Assembly (NCBI GenBank): GCA_031082005.1 | Contig: JAVHLR010000001.1 | Coordinates: 687,251-751,250, forward strand | DNA from: Patescibacteria group bacterium | GTDB taxonomy: Bacteria > Patescibacteriota > Patescibacteriia > 2-12-FULL-60-25 | Direction: 5' to 3' | DNA: 64,000 nucleotides | Shown: positions 16,035-25,149 of the stretch, one piece after another | How the letters are laid out: every line of letters begins with the position of its first letter | Position numbering within the stretch: the stretch's first letter is position 1 | The notes under the pieces: model-generated | The model's input: the letters and a program-made list of their open reading frames with translations, nothing else | Told to the model about the DNA's origin: nothing | Database searches by the model: none | Made by a program: the position numbers and the translations under genes

Positions 16035-17131
16035 ACGCTAGATTGTTTCGAGACCGAAGCGACGATGCCTGCGCCCATGGCTAAAGCGACGAAGGCGGAA
16101 CTGCCGTAACTGACGAACGGCAAGGTGACGCCGGTCATCGGCATCAAGCCGATCATCGATGAAATATTCAATATAGCCTGTATCGCGAACCATGCCCCTA
16201 CGCCCGTAGCCAAAAAACGCCCGAACTCATCCTTAGCACCAGCCGCTATCACGAAACAACGGTGGATCAAAAAAGCTAAAGCGACGATGAAAGCGGCACA
16301 CAAGAAAAAACCCAATTCCTCCGCCATCACCGCAAAAATCGAGTCACCTGCGACTTCGGGTAGATATTGATATTTTTGACGCGAATGGCCGTATCCCAAT
16401 CCGAACAGCCCGCCCGAACCGATGGCCAAAAAAGCTTGGTTGATGTGATAGCCTATGCCCTGTGGATCAAGTTCCGGATGCAAGAATGTCATGAACCTCG
16501 CCGCCCGATACGGAGTCAACTTGATGAGCAACGCGACCAGACTCAAGAAGGAAAAACCCAACACTACGAACCAGATAACCGGCGCACCAGCCACGAAATA
16601 CATGAGCAGCGCCATGCCTGATATGACTGCCATCGAACCCGTATTCGGCTGGAAGATCAGAAGCGCCACCACAAGACCCAGCACAGTCAAAAAAGGCAAA
16701 AGCCCTTCCTCCAACGTCTTGGCTTTTGATTCGTGCTTCGAGGCCAGCCAGGCGGCCACGTAAATCAGGAACCCGACTTTCACGAATTCCGAAGGCTGGA
16801 AAGCGATACCCAGATCGATCCAACGACCGGCACCGCCAAAACGCATACCGACGCCAGGCACATAGACAAGGATCAACAGGATTATGCTAAGGATCACCGC
16901 AGGCAACGCAAGTGGCCGCAACTTGCGATAATCCAGCTTGGCCATGATGAAAAAAACGAAGAGACCCGGCACTATCCCATTCACCAGCTGGTGCTTGAAG
17001 AAATACCAGGAATCATCGAACTTCTGGACACCTAACGGACCCGCAGCCGACAATAACATCACCAAACCGAACAGGACCACGCCCGTCAAAAGCAGCAGGA
17101 ACCTTTTGTCTATCGGTTGGTTGATGCGCAT
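16031..17131 (-). CDS. ftsW: SEDS-family peptidoglycan glycosyltransferase FtsW/RodA
   Basis: This 366-residue protein has about ten membrane helices and the SEDS signatures GAGRWIDLGIAFQPSEFVKV in the middle and TGVTLPFVSYGSSAFVA at the end. SEDS proteins polymerise lipid II together with class B penicillin-binding proteins. The position between mraY and murG favours the division enzyme FtsW over RodA, but sequence alone does not settle this. No partner transpeptidase (FtsI) is seen in the window. Confidence 0.93.
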   Translation of the reverse strand: MRINQPIDKRFLLLLTGVVLFGLVMLLSAAGPLGVQKFDDSWYFFKHQLVNGIVPGLFVFFIMAKLDYRKLRPLALPAVILSIILLILVYVPGVGMRFGGAGRWIDLGIAFQPSEFVKVGFLIYVAAWLASKHESKAKTLEEGLLPFLTVLGLVVALLIFQPNTGSMAVISGMALLMYFVAGAPVIWFVVLGFSFLSLVALLIKLTPYRAARFMTFLHPELDPQGIGYHINQAFLAIGSGGLFGLGYGHSRQKYQYLPEVAGDSIFAVMAEELGFFLCAAFIVALAFLIHRCFVIAAGAKDEFGRFLATGVGAWFAIQAILNISSMIGLMPMTGVTLPFVSYGSSAFVALAMGAGIVASVSKQSSV

Positions 17132-17141
17132 CGTTCAAGAT

Positions 17142-18188
17142 TCAGAATTTATCGGTCATCGCCAAGACGACGCCGACCCCTGCACAAAACATTGATATGA
17201 GCCAAGTCCTGAAGACTATCTGCGACTCTTTCCAGCCGATCGCTTCCAGGTGATGGTGGATCGGCGCACTCCTGAAGACCTTCTTTTTCCTTATCTTCTT
17301 GGAAATGACCTGGATAATGACGGACAACGACTCGATGACGAAAGGCAGACCGATTATCGGCAAAAGCAGTGGCTGGTTCGTCAACATCGCTACGATACCC
17401 AGCAAAGTCCCTAAAGACATAGCTCCGGTGTCGCCCATGAAAAAAGAGGCTGGAGTGACGTTAAACCATAGGAAGGCCATCAGAGCGCCGGAAATCGCTG
17501 AACAAAAAATCGCCAAATCGTGTTTGCCCTGTGAATACGCTATTGCGGCATATGCGGCAAAAGCCGCCATCAAAGGACCTCCCGCCAAGCCATCTAACCC
17601 GTCTGTCTCGTTGACGGAATTCGACGTCGCGATGATGACGAGCGCAAAAGCAGGGATATACAGCCAACCTAAGCCGAAGTCGCCGACGAAGGGAACGTGC
17701 AAGATGTCCCAATCGAGTTTCGAATAGAACCACCAGGCCGCGACGAAAGCGATCGATGAATATGAAATCAACCTATGCCTCATCCTCAACCCGCCGCCCG
17801 CCGGACCGATTTTCCTGACGTTCAAGTAGTCGTCCAACAGACCCACCAGCGCAGCAGCTATCATCGCGCCCAACGGAAGCAGGGTCTGCGATCGGGTGAG
17901 GAAATTCCATGAACAAAAATCACTGTCCCAAATCCCGCACCCCATAGACAAGACCAGGATGATGAACGTGACGGTGCCCCAAACGAGTATGCCTCCACCC
18001 ACCGGCGTACCGGACTTCGCCGCATGCAAAGCGGCAGCGATCGGCGCGCTCTCTGCAGTCCTGATGGTCTTACCCATCTTCAGCTTACGCAAAAGCCTCA
18101 AGAGCAACGGAGCGAACAACATGGCCAACAAGAAACTGCCGAATGTGATGGACAACGTGCGGACGACATCAAAGGGTGCAGGATGCAT
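17142..18188 (-). CDS. mraY: MraY, phospho-MurNAc-pentapeptide transferase
   Basis: MraY makes lipid I from UDP-MurNAc-pentapeptide and undecaprenyl phosphate. The 348-residue polytopic protein has the family motifs GLLDDYLNVR, SNSVNETDGLDGLAGG and FMGDTGAMSLG, and the C-terminal histidine cluster APIHHHLEAIGWKESQIV. These contain the acidic and histidine residues needed for Mg2+ and nucleotide binding. Length is normal. The gene lies 10 bp upstream of ftsW on the same strand. Confidence 0.97.
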   Translation of the reverse strand: MHPAPFDVVRTLSITFGSFLLAMLFAPLLLRLLRKLKMGKTIRTAESAPIAAALHAAKSGTPVGGGILVWGTVTFIILVLSMGCGIWDSDFCSWNFLTRSQTLLPLGAMIAAALVGLLDDYLNVRKIGPAGGGLRMRHRLISYSSIAFVAAWWFYSKLDWDILHVPFVGDFGLGWLYIPAFALVIIATSNSVNETDGLDGLAGGPLMAAFAAYAAIAYSQGKHDLAIFCSAISGALMAFLWFNVTPASFFMGDTGAMSLGTLLGIVAMLTNQPLLLPIIGLPFVIESLSVIIQVISKKIRKKKVFRSAPIHHHLEAIGWKESQIVFRTWLISMFCAGVGVVLAMTDKF

Positions 18189-18191
18189 AAA

Positions 18192-18569
18192 TCAGATATT
18201 CACGAGCATTAAAAAGAATGAAGAGACCGACCAGATGATGATGAGCAACGAGGTGAGTCCGGCCAAAGTTTTCGCCGCCAACGCGTCGAGACGAAACAGG
18301 TAAAAGGCCAAGAGATAATTCAACAGCAGCACACCAAACATCGATCCCGGGATCAGGACGATCCACCACCATGCCTGGACGTTATCGATCCCCAAGAAGA
18401 TATTATAATGCATCACAAGCACTCCCGATCTTAGGCCTTCCGGCACCAAGCGCCAGAGCAGAAAAGCGCCACCGGATACCACAACCGCCAAATCCGCGAT
18501 GAGGTTCCATCGGATGAACGGATTTTGCCACGCCCTGCGGGCTGAAAGCTTGAATTCCGTCAATGCCAT
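18192..18569 (-). CDS. Small membrane protein with three to four helices (125 aa)
   Basis: Unrecognised 125-residue membrane protein. Hydrophobic segments are LIADLAVVVSGGAFLLWRLV, WWWIVLIPGSMFGVLLLNYL and TLAGLTSLLIIIWSVSSFFL, joined by short loops. It is tightly packed between a NifU-like gene (4 bp) and mraY (3 bp), so it is co-expressed with lipid II synthesis. A role in the envelope is inferred from context only. Confidence 0.75.
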   Translation of the reverse strand: MALTEFKLSARRAWQNPFIRWNLIADLAVVVSGGAFLLWRLVPEGLRSGVLVMHYNIFLGIDNVQAWWWIVLIPGSMFGVLLLNYLLAFYLFRLDALAAKTLAGLTSLLIIIWSVSSFFLMLVNI

Positions 18570-18573
18570 GTGA

Positions 18574-18822
18574 TCAGTCGATATTCACTACTTCCGTGAC
18601 TTCTGGGATGAATTCACGCAACGTCTCCTCTACCCCCTCTTTCAACGTCTCCCCGGCGTAAGCGCAACCCACGCAAGCCCCTCTCAACCTGACTGTGACC
18701 CGACCCTGGGCTGCATCAAAACCCACGAATTCGATATCGCCGCCATGCATCTTCACGCCTTCCCTCAACTTATCCAGTACGGCCTTGATTTTTCCCTCAA
18801 TTTCGAGCTGTTTTTCATCCAT
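18574..18822 (-). CDS. NifU C-terminal-like iron-sulfur scaffold protein
   Basis: This 82-residue protein is a stand-alone NifU C-terminal domain, a carrier of Fe-S clusters. It has the typical VLDKLREGVKMHGGDIEFVG and the two-cysteine motif GACVGCAY followed by LKEGVEETLREFIPEV. The start was placed at 18822 (MDEKQLEIEG), since the upstream residues of the open frame are not family-like. It heads the mraY-ftsW-murG gene run, an odd neighbour for an iron-sulfur protein. Confidence 0.9.
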   Translation of the reverse strand: MDEKQLEIEGKIKAVLDKLREGVKMHGGDIEFVGFDAAQGRVTVRLRGACVGCAYAGETLKEGVEETLREFIPEVTEVVNID

Positions 18823-18969
18823 AATTAACATAAATTTACTTGTTCCGCAGAGCCTTGACAAGATGCACGTTTTCCCGTAATCTTGTGGCTATCTGCGAAG
18901 GCATCCCTCATACAACGTTCAACTGACAAAAGGATGACCGAAACACTGCAGACTAACCACTAAAACTAT

Positions 18970-19260
18970 ATGGCACATAAGAAAGCTGGCGGCTCTACTA
19001 GTTACGGCCGCGATTCCCAAGGTCAACGCCTTGGTGTTAAGTTGTATGCCGGCGAATTCGCCAAGGTCGGCAACATAATCGTGCGCCAACGCGGTTCCAA
19101 AATCCGCCCGGGCAACAACGTAATGATGGGCAAGGATGACACCCTGTTCGCCGCCGCCGATGGCCTCGTCTCATTCATCGACAAGAAGGTAAAGCGTTTC
19201 ACGGGTGCGTTCAAGACGGTAAAAATCGCGAACGTTACTCCGGTCGAACCAAAAAAATAA
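18970..19260 (+). CDS. rpmA: 50S ribosomal protein L27
   Basis: bL27 reaches the peptidyl transferase centre with its N-terminal tail. The 96-residue protein begins [20 protein letters not shown], the mature form without a cleavable extension, followed by the core block [20 protein letters not shown]. It is transcribed alone and ends at its own terminator. The usual partner rplU (L21) is not adjacent. Confidence 0.97.
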   Translation: MAHKKAGGSTSYGRDSQGQRLGVKLYAGEFAKVGNIIVRQRGSKIRPGNNVMMGKDDTLFAAADGLVSFIDKKVKRFTGAFKTVKIANVTPVEPKK

Positions 19261-19277
19261 CAGTAAAAAAAACAAAG

Positions 19278-19300
19278 AGCCGGATCCGTCCGGCTTTTTT
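19278..19300 (+). terminator. Terminator of rpmA
   Basis: Stem AGCCGGA/TCCGGCT with a TCCG loop is followed by six T, a textbook rho-independent terminator. Confidence 0.88.
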
Positions 19301-19350
19301 GATGCAAGCATCGCAATCGAAGGCACATCGTAATGGACGCCCAAATCTGG

Positions 19351-19356
19351 TAAAAT
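19351..19356 (+). promoter_or_regulatory. -10 box for a possibly leaderless mRNA
   Basis: TAAAAT sits only six bases before the ATG at 19363, so transcription would start at or next to the start codon. A -35 match is weak (CATCGT around 19326). Confidence 0.45.
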
Positions 19357-19362
19357 ATCTCC

Positions 19363-19548
19363 ATGCGTAAAAAGGCTCCACAGAAAACAAAAAGCAACAC
19401 TAACATTTTAGGCTTGGCCGCAACCGGCCTCGCGCTCGCCGCTGCTCTAGGATTTTTGACCGTCAGCAACAACGATAAATCGACACACAATCTAACCAAT
19501 CTGCACAAGACGGACGCGACCTCCGTACGACCCGCAGTCGCCAAATGA
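19363..19548 (+). CDS. Small single-pass membrane protein (61 aa)
   Basis: This 61-residue product has a basic N-terminus (MRKKAPQKTKS), one hydrophobic helix (ILGLAATGLALAAALGFLTV) and a polar, probably external tail. It is isolated between two terminators with its own -10 box, which supports a real gene. Function unknown. Confidence 0.6.
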   Translation: MRKKAPQKTKSNTNILGLAATGLALAAALGFLTVSNNDKSTHNLTNLHKTDATSVRPAVAK

Positions 19549-19591
19549 TCGCGACGCGAAAACCCTTCACACAACAGACCACCCTATTCCA

Positions 19592-19619
19592 AACACCGTC
19601 GATCCAAATCGACGGTGTT
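19592..19619. terminator. Bidirectional terminator between the 61-aa gene and pyrG
   Basis: A 12-bp perfect stem AACACCGTCGAT/ATCGACGGTGTT with loop CCAA lies between converging genes. Confidence 0.78.
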
Positions 19620-19638
19620 TATGTACTGTAAGATGATA

Positions 19639-21300
19639 TTATTTCTTTCCTCTCGCCGCAGCCTTAATGAAACCTAAAAACAACGGATTGGGTCTGAAAG
19701 GACGCGAGGTCAACTCTGGATGGAATTGCGAAGCCATGAAGAATGGATGGTTCTTGAGCTCCATGATCTCGGCCAACTTATCATCCGGCGACATGCCGGA
19801 AAATACGACTCCTTCTGCCTCAAAATCAGATCGATATTCCGGATTAGCCTCATAACGATGACGATGACGCTCTCTGACGATCTCGGCATGATACAACTCT
19901 CGCGCCTTACTCCCCTTCTTAAGCACACAGGGATAATCTCCCAAGCGCATCGTACCGCCGTAATTCCTGTCCTCCATCTTCTTCTGTTGTTCGTCCATCA
20001 GATGTATCACTGGATGCAAAGTTTCCGGATTGATCTCCGTCGTATTCGCATCTTTCCATCCCAACACGTCCCTCGCGATTTCGACCAAGGCTAACTGCAT
20101 TCCGTAACACAACCCCAGATATGGGACTTTGTGTTCGCGAGCGTACTTGATCGCCATCAGTTTGCCCTCAATCCCACGCGAGCCAAAACCTCCAGGGATC
20201 AATATGCCGTCCAATCCTTTTAATGTCTTCGTGACCCCGGCCGAATTACGCTCAAAATCCTCGCTATTCAACCAGACGATCTCCGGTTTACGATGCTCGT
20301 GCCACGCAGCATGCTTGATCGCTTCCAGCACGGAAAGATACGCGTCAGTCAACGTAAAATCTCCAGTGGAGAAATATTTCCCTACCACGCCGATCTTGAC
20401 GGGTTTTGTCGAGGTCTTGATGCGCTGCACGATACTGCGCCACTGACGGCCGTCGGATTTAGTCTTTTTAAGCTTCAGTTTTTTGATGACTTCGTCCGCA
20501 GCGCCCTCTTCCTCCAGCCTCATAGGAACGGCATAAATCGATTCTACGTCCGGACATGCGATGACGTCCTGCGGCGCGACATTGCAGCTTACGCTCAATT
20601 TACGTTTACGCGGCGCATCGATCGGCACGGAAGACCGGCAGATGATCAAATCAGGCTGCAACCCGGCTGCATTCAACGAGCGAACCGCATACTGCGTCGG
20701 CTTGGTCTTCATCTCTCCGACGTTCCCTGGGACCGGGAGATAACTGACCAACGCAATCAAGACATCGCCCGGATGCTCCAACCGCATCATGCGGCAAGCT
20801 TCGAGATAAAGCAGATTCTGATATTCTCCGACCGTTCCGCCAATCTCCACCAGCGTCACATCAGCATCCGCAACTTTAGCCGCCTGCTTGATGCGTCCGA
20901 TTATCTCGAGTGGCACGTCCGGCACCCACTCGACCGTCTTCCCGCCGTAACCCATGGCACGCTCTCGATTGATGATGGTCTGGAACACGAGCCCCGACGT
21001 AATCGAGTTCTCTCGACCCAAGTCCTCGTCCAGAAAGCGTTCGTAGTTCCCCAAGTCCTGATCCGTCTCCAAGCCATCCTTAGTCACAAAAACCTCACCG
21101 TGTTCGGTGGGGTTCATGGTACCTGGATCGACATTCAGATACGGATCGATCTTGACGGCCGTGACGCGTAAACCGCGCGCTTTAAGCAGTGCTCCGAGCG
21201 AGGCCGTAGCCACTCCCTTGCCGACGCCGCTCATCACGCCGCCGGCAATAAATATAGTCGTCCTACGACGACTTTTCTTGTTCCGTAAAGTTTTCCCCAT
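19639..21300 (-). CDS. pyrG: CTP synthase
   Basis: PyrG converts UTP to CTP using ATP and glutamine. The 553-residue protein has the N-terminal synthetase domain with GGVMSGVGKGVATASLGALL and the substrate segment DPYLNVDPGTMNPTEHGEVF. The C-terminal class I glutamine amidotransferase domain has the nucleophile elbow GLCYGMQLALVEIAR and the catalytic His/Glu in QFHPE. Length is typical. A TATAAT box lies 10 bp before the ATG, so the leader is very short. Confidence 0.98.
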   Translation of the reverse strand: MGKTLRNKKSRRRTTIFIAGGVMSGVGKGVATASLGALLKARGLRVTAVKIDPYLNVDPGTMNPTEHGEVFVTKDGLETDQDLGNYERFLDEDLGRENSITSGLVFQTIINRERAMGYGGKTVEWVPDVPLEIIGRIKQAAKVADADVTLVEIGGTVGEYQNLLYLEACRMMRLEHPGDVLIALVSYLPVPGNVGEMKTKPTQYAVRSLNAAGLQPDLIICRSSVPIDAPRKRKLSVSCNVAPQDVIACPDVESIYAVPMRLEEEGAADEVIKKLKLKKTKSDGRQWRSIVQRIKTSTKPVKIGVVGKYFSTGDFTLTDAYLSVLEAIKHAAWHEHRKPEIVWLNSEDFERNSAGVTKTLKGLDGILIPGGFGSRGIEGKLMAIKYAREHKVPYLGLCYGMQLALVEIARDVLGWKDANTTEINPETLHPVIHLMDEQQKKMEDRNYGGTMRLGDYPCVLKKGSKARELYHAEIVRERHRHRYEANPEYRSDFEAEGVVFSGMSPDDKLAEIMELKNHPFFMASQFHPELTSRPFRPNPLFLGFIKAAARGKK

Positions 21301-21310
21301 ACGGAATTGG

Positions 21311-21316
21311 ATTATA
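21311..21316 (-). promoter_or_regulatory. -10 box of pyrG with near-absent leader
   Basis: On the minus strand a perfect TATAAT ends 10 bp before the pyrG ATG. The -35 region 17 bp further up (TTCATC) is poor. The predicted mRNA has almost no leader. Confidence 0.55.
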
Positions 21317-21354
21317 CACTATACGCGGCTAGAGATGAAAAACCGTAAACACCC

Positions 21355-21843
21355 TCACCCCCTCATCTGCGTCGTCTGGGCGATCGCCCTCAACGCGCGA
21401 GCCAAAAGTCTATCCAAATTCTTATATCCACTGATGGAGAAGACGTTCTGTGCCTTAACCCATCTTCCTTCGAAAATCGCCCCTTCCCCTGTCAGATGTT
21501 CTTTGGCGTTCGGAGGCGCTTCGAACAAAAAGATGTGCACCACTTTTTGGATCACTCCTTCCGCCCGTCGGAAACGGAAGGACGTGCGTCCCAGCGTCGC
21601 GACGTATCTCAAACCAGTCAGGCCCGTCTCTTCACGTATCTCGCGCACAGCCGTCTCGACCAGCGTTTCGCCTTCTTCCTGATGACCCTTAGGGAAAGTC
21701 CAACGCGAAAACGGATCTTTGATGAAAAAAATCTCGATCGATCCGTTGCGCCGCCTGAAGATTATCCCGCCTGCGGAAATTTCGTTATTTATCGCTTCCA
21801 GCGCACTATCACTCCCGACCCGATGCCTGGAGCCATGTCGCAC
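21355..21843 (-). CDS. Nudix hydrolase
   Basis: Nudix enzymes hydrolyse nucleoside diphosphates linked to another group. The complete Nudix box is visible as GHQEEGETLVETAV followed by REIREETGL, with the domain beginning at EISAGGIIFRRRNG. An ATG at 21915 exists, but it overlaps ctpA by 59 bp and adds only basic, unrelated residues, so the GTG at 21843 is preferred (162 residues). Substrate unknown; housecleaning or diadenosine-polyphosphate hydrolysis are common roles. Confidence 0.88.
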   Translation of the reverse strand: MRHGSRHRVGSDSALEAINNEISAGGIIFRRRNGSIEIFFIKDPFSRWTFPKGHQEEGETLVETAVREIREETGLTGLRYVATLGRTSFRFRRAEGVIQKVVHIFLFEAPPNAKEHLTGEGAIFEGRWVKAQNVFSISGYKNLDRLLARALRAIAQTTQMRG

Positions 21844-21856
21844 ATCTTGGACGCGT

Positions 21857-23146
21857 TTATTTCTGCGCGGTGAGTAGTTCGACGGCTTTGTCGAGCTGCG
21901 GGTCTCTGTCTGCATGATAGTCTTCCTGGGTCATTTCCACGACAAAGTCGGGATCGATGCCAAGTTTATCGATTAATCTTCCGTGCGGAGTGAGCCATTC
22001 AGCTATCGTTATCTTGACCGCACTACCGTCTGCGAAATCCATGTAATCCTGGACTGAACCTTTACCGTAGGTCTTCGTACCTACGAGTTTGGCGAGCGCA
22101 TAATCCTGTAAAGCTCCTGCCACGATCTCTGAAGCCGAGGCTGAACCTTCGTTGACCAAAACGACCGTCGGCAACTGGCGCAACAAACCGCTAGCCGTGC
22201 CGTGGTACTGGTCGACGACTTTGCCCTGCCTACGTTCTTTGACGACGACTTGATTACCGGCCCATTCGCCAGCCACGCTGATCGAACTCTCCAGATAGCC
22301 TCCCGGATTATTACGTAAATCCAAGATTATCCCCTTCACGCCCTTCGCCGTCACCTCGTCAGCGGCCTGTTCCATGAGACCCGAGGTGTCTTGGTTGAAA
22401 CTCGAAATTTCGATGACAGCGATTCCGTCATCGCGATATTCCACGCGCACGCTCTTGACTACGATGACGTCGCGGACAATCTTGATCTCTTCAGTATAAG
22501 GCGTCTTCTTTTCGTTCCCCTTGCTGTCTTTTTCCACCTTGTATCTGCCGACAGTCAGCACGACTTCCGTCCCTTTGTCTCCACGAATCAAGGAAACCGC
22601 CTTCTCGACCGGCATTCCGGTCGTATCTTCTGAGTCAATCTTCAGTATGAAATCGCCTGCCTTCAGACCGGCTTTTTCCGCAGGCGTATCAGGCAACGGC
22701 GAAATCACTTGTAGTTGGTCATCTTTGATGCCGATTTCCGCACCAATACCTTCGAATTTTCCCTGTAACGACTGGCTAAACTCATTCGCAGTGATCGGTT
22801 CAAGGAACACGGTGTACGGATCCTCAAGAGAATCCGCCAAGCCCTTCATCGCGCCGTACATCATCTTGCGCTCGTCCAAGGGCTTCTTGTAGTAATTATC
22901 CTTCAGCTTTTTCCACAAATCCCAGAATTGCTTGAAATCCGTACCCAATTGCAAATCGCCCGGCGGAACCGATCCGACGCCCGAGATGCTGGCGACTGTA
23001 CCCGAAACCGCGGCTCCGTCCTGGGCCGCCATCAGATTCTGTGGTCTCCCGACGGCAAAGCCCGCCCAAAACGCCAAAACCACCGTGACGGAGACGCCCA
23101 AAGCCCAAACTACCCTTTTTACGCTCGAATTATTTTGGAGTTGCAT
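21857..23146 (-). CDS. C-terminal processing protease, peptidase S41 (CtpA-like)
   Basis: This exported serine protease (429 residues) has an N-terminal signal anchor (VVWALGVSVTVVLAFWAGF), a PDZ domain around LPDTPAEKAGLKAGDFILKI, and the S41 catalytic core. The nucleophile Ser lies in NEGSASASEIVAGAL and the Lys in GTKTYGKGSVQ. It degrades or trims extracytoplasmic proteins from their C-terminus. The start was set at 23146 (MQLQNNSSVK), since the longer frame runs into the divergent promoter region. Confidence 0.95.
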   Translation of the reverse strand: MQLQNNSSVKRVVWALGVSVTVVLAFWAGFAVGRPQNLMAAQDGAAVSGTVASISGVGSVPPGDLQLGTDFKQFWDLWKKLKDNYYKKPLDERKMMYGAMKGLADSLEDPYTVFLEPITANEFSQSLQGKFEGIGAEIGIKDDQLQVISPLPDTPAEKAGLKAGDFILKIDSEDTTGMPVEKAVSLIRGDKGTEVVLTVGRYKVEKDSKGNEKKTPYTEEIKIVRDVIVVKSVRVEYRDDGIAVIEISSFNQDTSGLMEQAADEVTAKGVKGIILDLRNNPGGYLESSISVAGEWAGNQVVVKERRQGKVVDQYHGTASGLLRQLPTVVLVNEGSASASEIVAGALQDYALAKLVGTKTYGKGSVQDYMDFADGSAVKITIAEWLTPHGRLIDKLGIDPDFVVEMTQEDYHADRDPQLDKAVELLTAQK

Positions 23147-23187
23147 GTTAACGATAATAAGATGATAATCTACCCTAGTCAATCGTT

Positions 23188-24486
23188 ATGCATAAAGCGC
23201 CATTTCATCGCAGGATTCTGCCCCTGATATTTTTCGTCGCCTTCATCGCCGTAGCTCCGACGATACTTTTTTATACCTCCGGATACCGCTGGAACCCGAA
23301 AAAGGGCAAAGTCGAAAGAAACGGCACCGTCATAATCGATTCAGTCCCGACTGATGCGACAATCTATGTCGACGATCGTCCATTAGACAAGACCACACCC
23401 TTCACCATCCAAGACATGGCGCCAGGCACGCACCAATTCAGGATCGAACGCTCTGGCTATACCTCGTGGTCAAAATCGCTGGACGTATATCCGGAAAAAG
23501 TCACTTTCGCCAATTCAGTCTATCTATGGAAACAGTCTGAACCGCAATTCACCCTTAACACTCCTGCAAAACACGACTCGATCAGTCCTGATGGGACTAG
23601 GTTGGTCCTGGTGGACAACACGCATCCCTCGAGCACCAATATCGTCATCCTCACGACAAATGACATGAGACGACAGGATGTCGAGATAGATAATCCTATC
23701 CCGGACGATGTCACGTTTGAATGGTCGGACAACTCACGCTATGCGGTGATCCGGACGGTGGACGAGAACAAAGCCTGGCTCATAGATTCATTCGCCCAGC
23801 ACGAACCGCTGTCCTTGCCCGACGGTTTCTTCCGTTGGGAAGGCAATCAGCTCATCGGCATCGATCGAGGCGTCCAGACGACGTTGCGGACCAGCGATTA
23901 TTCGCTGGAAAAGACGCCGTTGGAAAAACCCATTGCAGATGCTTCCGATACGGCCGACCTGAAGACGACAACCGATACCTCCGCCCTGCTTTATACGACC
24001 GTCAAAGATCCCAACCGCGCGCTGCTTTTGCCTTCCGGCGACTGGCGATTTTACGCTTCGCTGAACAATTACGTACTGTTGAACGACGGCTGGGATTGGT
24101 TATCCCTGCAGCCCGAGAACAATCCGCCGCAATATCGAAAAATCACCGGTGACTACCCCCGCCTGCTGGTCAACAAAAAAATCAACCACTATCTCTTCGT
24201 CAACGGAACCGAGATGCTGATATGGAACCCGCTCGCAGAACCCGATCTGATCCTGCGCCAAAGCGATCGCATATTGGATGCCGCCTGGCACGCCACGGGC
24301 GACAACATATTCTACGCGACGGAAAAAGACGTACGCGTCATCAACCTCGACCCGCGAGATGGACGGGAAATCTCCACGCTGGCTTCTTTCGACAAGATCA
24401 ACGATTCGGCTTACTACGATGGAAAAATATTCATCCTCGCAACACGGGGTGACCAATCAGGCCTATGGACCTTAAGCGTAGAATGA
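23188..24486 (+). CDS. PEGA-domain membrane-anchored surface protein
   Basis: This 432-residue protein has an N-terminal anchor (ILPLIFFVAFIAVAPTILFY) and a PEGA domain (about residues 45-110, with GTVIIDSVPTDATIYVDDRP and APGTHQFRIERSGY). A long beta-rich region follows with repeated D/S-W-S-D turns that looks like an irregular beta propeller. PEGA domains are thought to bind surface polymers. It diverges from ctpA and is translationally coupled to the HD gene downstream. Confidence 0.85.
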   Translation: MHKAPFHRRILPLIFFVAFIAVAPTILFYTSGYRWNPKKGKVERNGTVIIDSVPTDATIYVDDRPLDKTTPFTIQDMAPGTHQFRIERSGYTSWSKSLDVYPEKVTFANSVYLWKQSEPQFTLNTPAKHDSISPDGTRLVLVDNTHPSSTNIVILTTNDMRRQDVEIDNPIPDDVTFEWSDNSRYAVIRTVDENKAWLIDSFAQHEPLSLPDGFFRWEGNQLIGIDRGVQTTLRTSDYSLEKTPLEKPIADASDTADLKTTTDTSALLYTTVKDPNRALLLPSGDWRFYASLNNYVLLNDGWDWLSLQPENNPPQYRKITGDYPRLLVNKKINHYLFVNGTEMLIWNPLAEPDLILRQSDRILDAAWHATGDNIFYATEKDVRVINLDPRDGREISTLASFDKINDSAYYDGKIFILATRGDQSGLWTLSVE

Positions 24487-25145
24487 GCGGGTCTGACGAT
24501 CAGGTCATCGTCGACAAGACCGTAGTATTCGTCAAAAACCAACTCAAAAACGCCGAGGGCGGCCACGATTGGTGGCATATCCAGCGCGTCTGGACGACGT
24601 CCAAAGCTATCGCTGCGCAAGAAAAAGCAGACGATCTCATCGTCGAACTTGGAGCGCTCCTGCACGACATCGCTGACTCGAAATTCCATGCTGGCGACGA
24701 AGACATCGGTCCACGAACGGCACGAAACTTTCTTGCAGACCTCGGAGTCGACGAAAAAATCATTGAACACGTCGGGCTGATCGTCGCCAACATCTCTTTC
24801 AAGGGCAGAAAACACGAACAAACCTTCAGATCCCCGGAGCTGGATGTGATACAGGATGCCGACAGATTGGACGCGATGGGTGCCATCGGCATCGCGCGCG
24901 CCTTCAACTATGGCGGTCACGTAGGGCGCGAGTTATACAATCCCGAAATCAAACCTAACCTCGAGATGACCAAAGAGGAATACAAAAAAGCCGACGCGCC
25001 GACGCTCAACCATTTCTACGAAAAGCTTCTGTTGCTCAAAGACAGGATGAACACCCAAACAGGTAAAAAGTTGGCTGAAAGGCGCCACATGTTCATGGAA
25101 AGATATCTCGAACAATTCTATTCGGAGTGGGAAGGCAAAAATTAA
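24483..25145 (+). CDS. HD-domain phosphohydrolase (YpgQ/YedJ-like)
   Basis: This HD-superfamily metal-dependent phosphohydrolase has 220 residues. Metal ligands are visible in GHDWWHIQRV, the paired His-Asp in LLHDIAD and the late Asp in QDADRLDAMGAIGIAR. The ATG at 24483 overlaps the upstream stop as ATGA, which decides the start over the in-frame ATG at 24465. Related proteins hydrolyse nucleotides or pyrophosphate, but the substrate cannot be told here. Confidence 0.9.
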   Translation: MSGSDDQVIVDKTVVFVKNQLKNAEGGHDWWHIQRVWTTSKAIAAQEKADDLIVELGALLHDIADSKFHAGDEDIGPRTARNFLADLGVDEKIIEHVGLIVANISFKGRKHEQTFRSPELDVIQDADRLDAMGAIGIARAFNYGGHVGRELYNPEIKPNLEMTKEEYKKADAPTLNHFYEKLLLLKDRMNTQTGKKLAERRHMFMERYLEQFYSEWEGKN

Positions 25146-25149
25146 TCGT

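Noticed and set aside
20293-21171. 292-codon plus-strand frame opposite pyrG
   Set aside because: Antisense shadow of an unmistakable CTP synthase.
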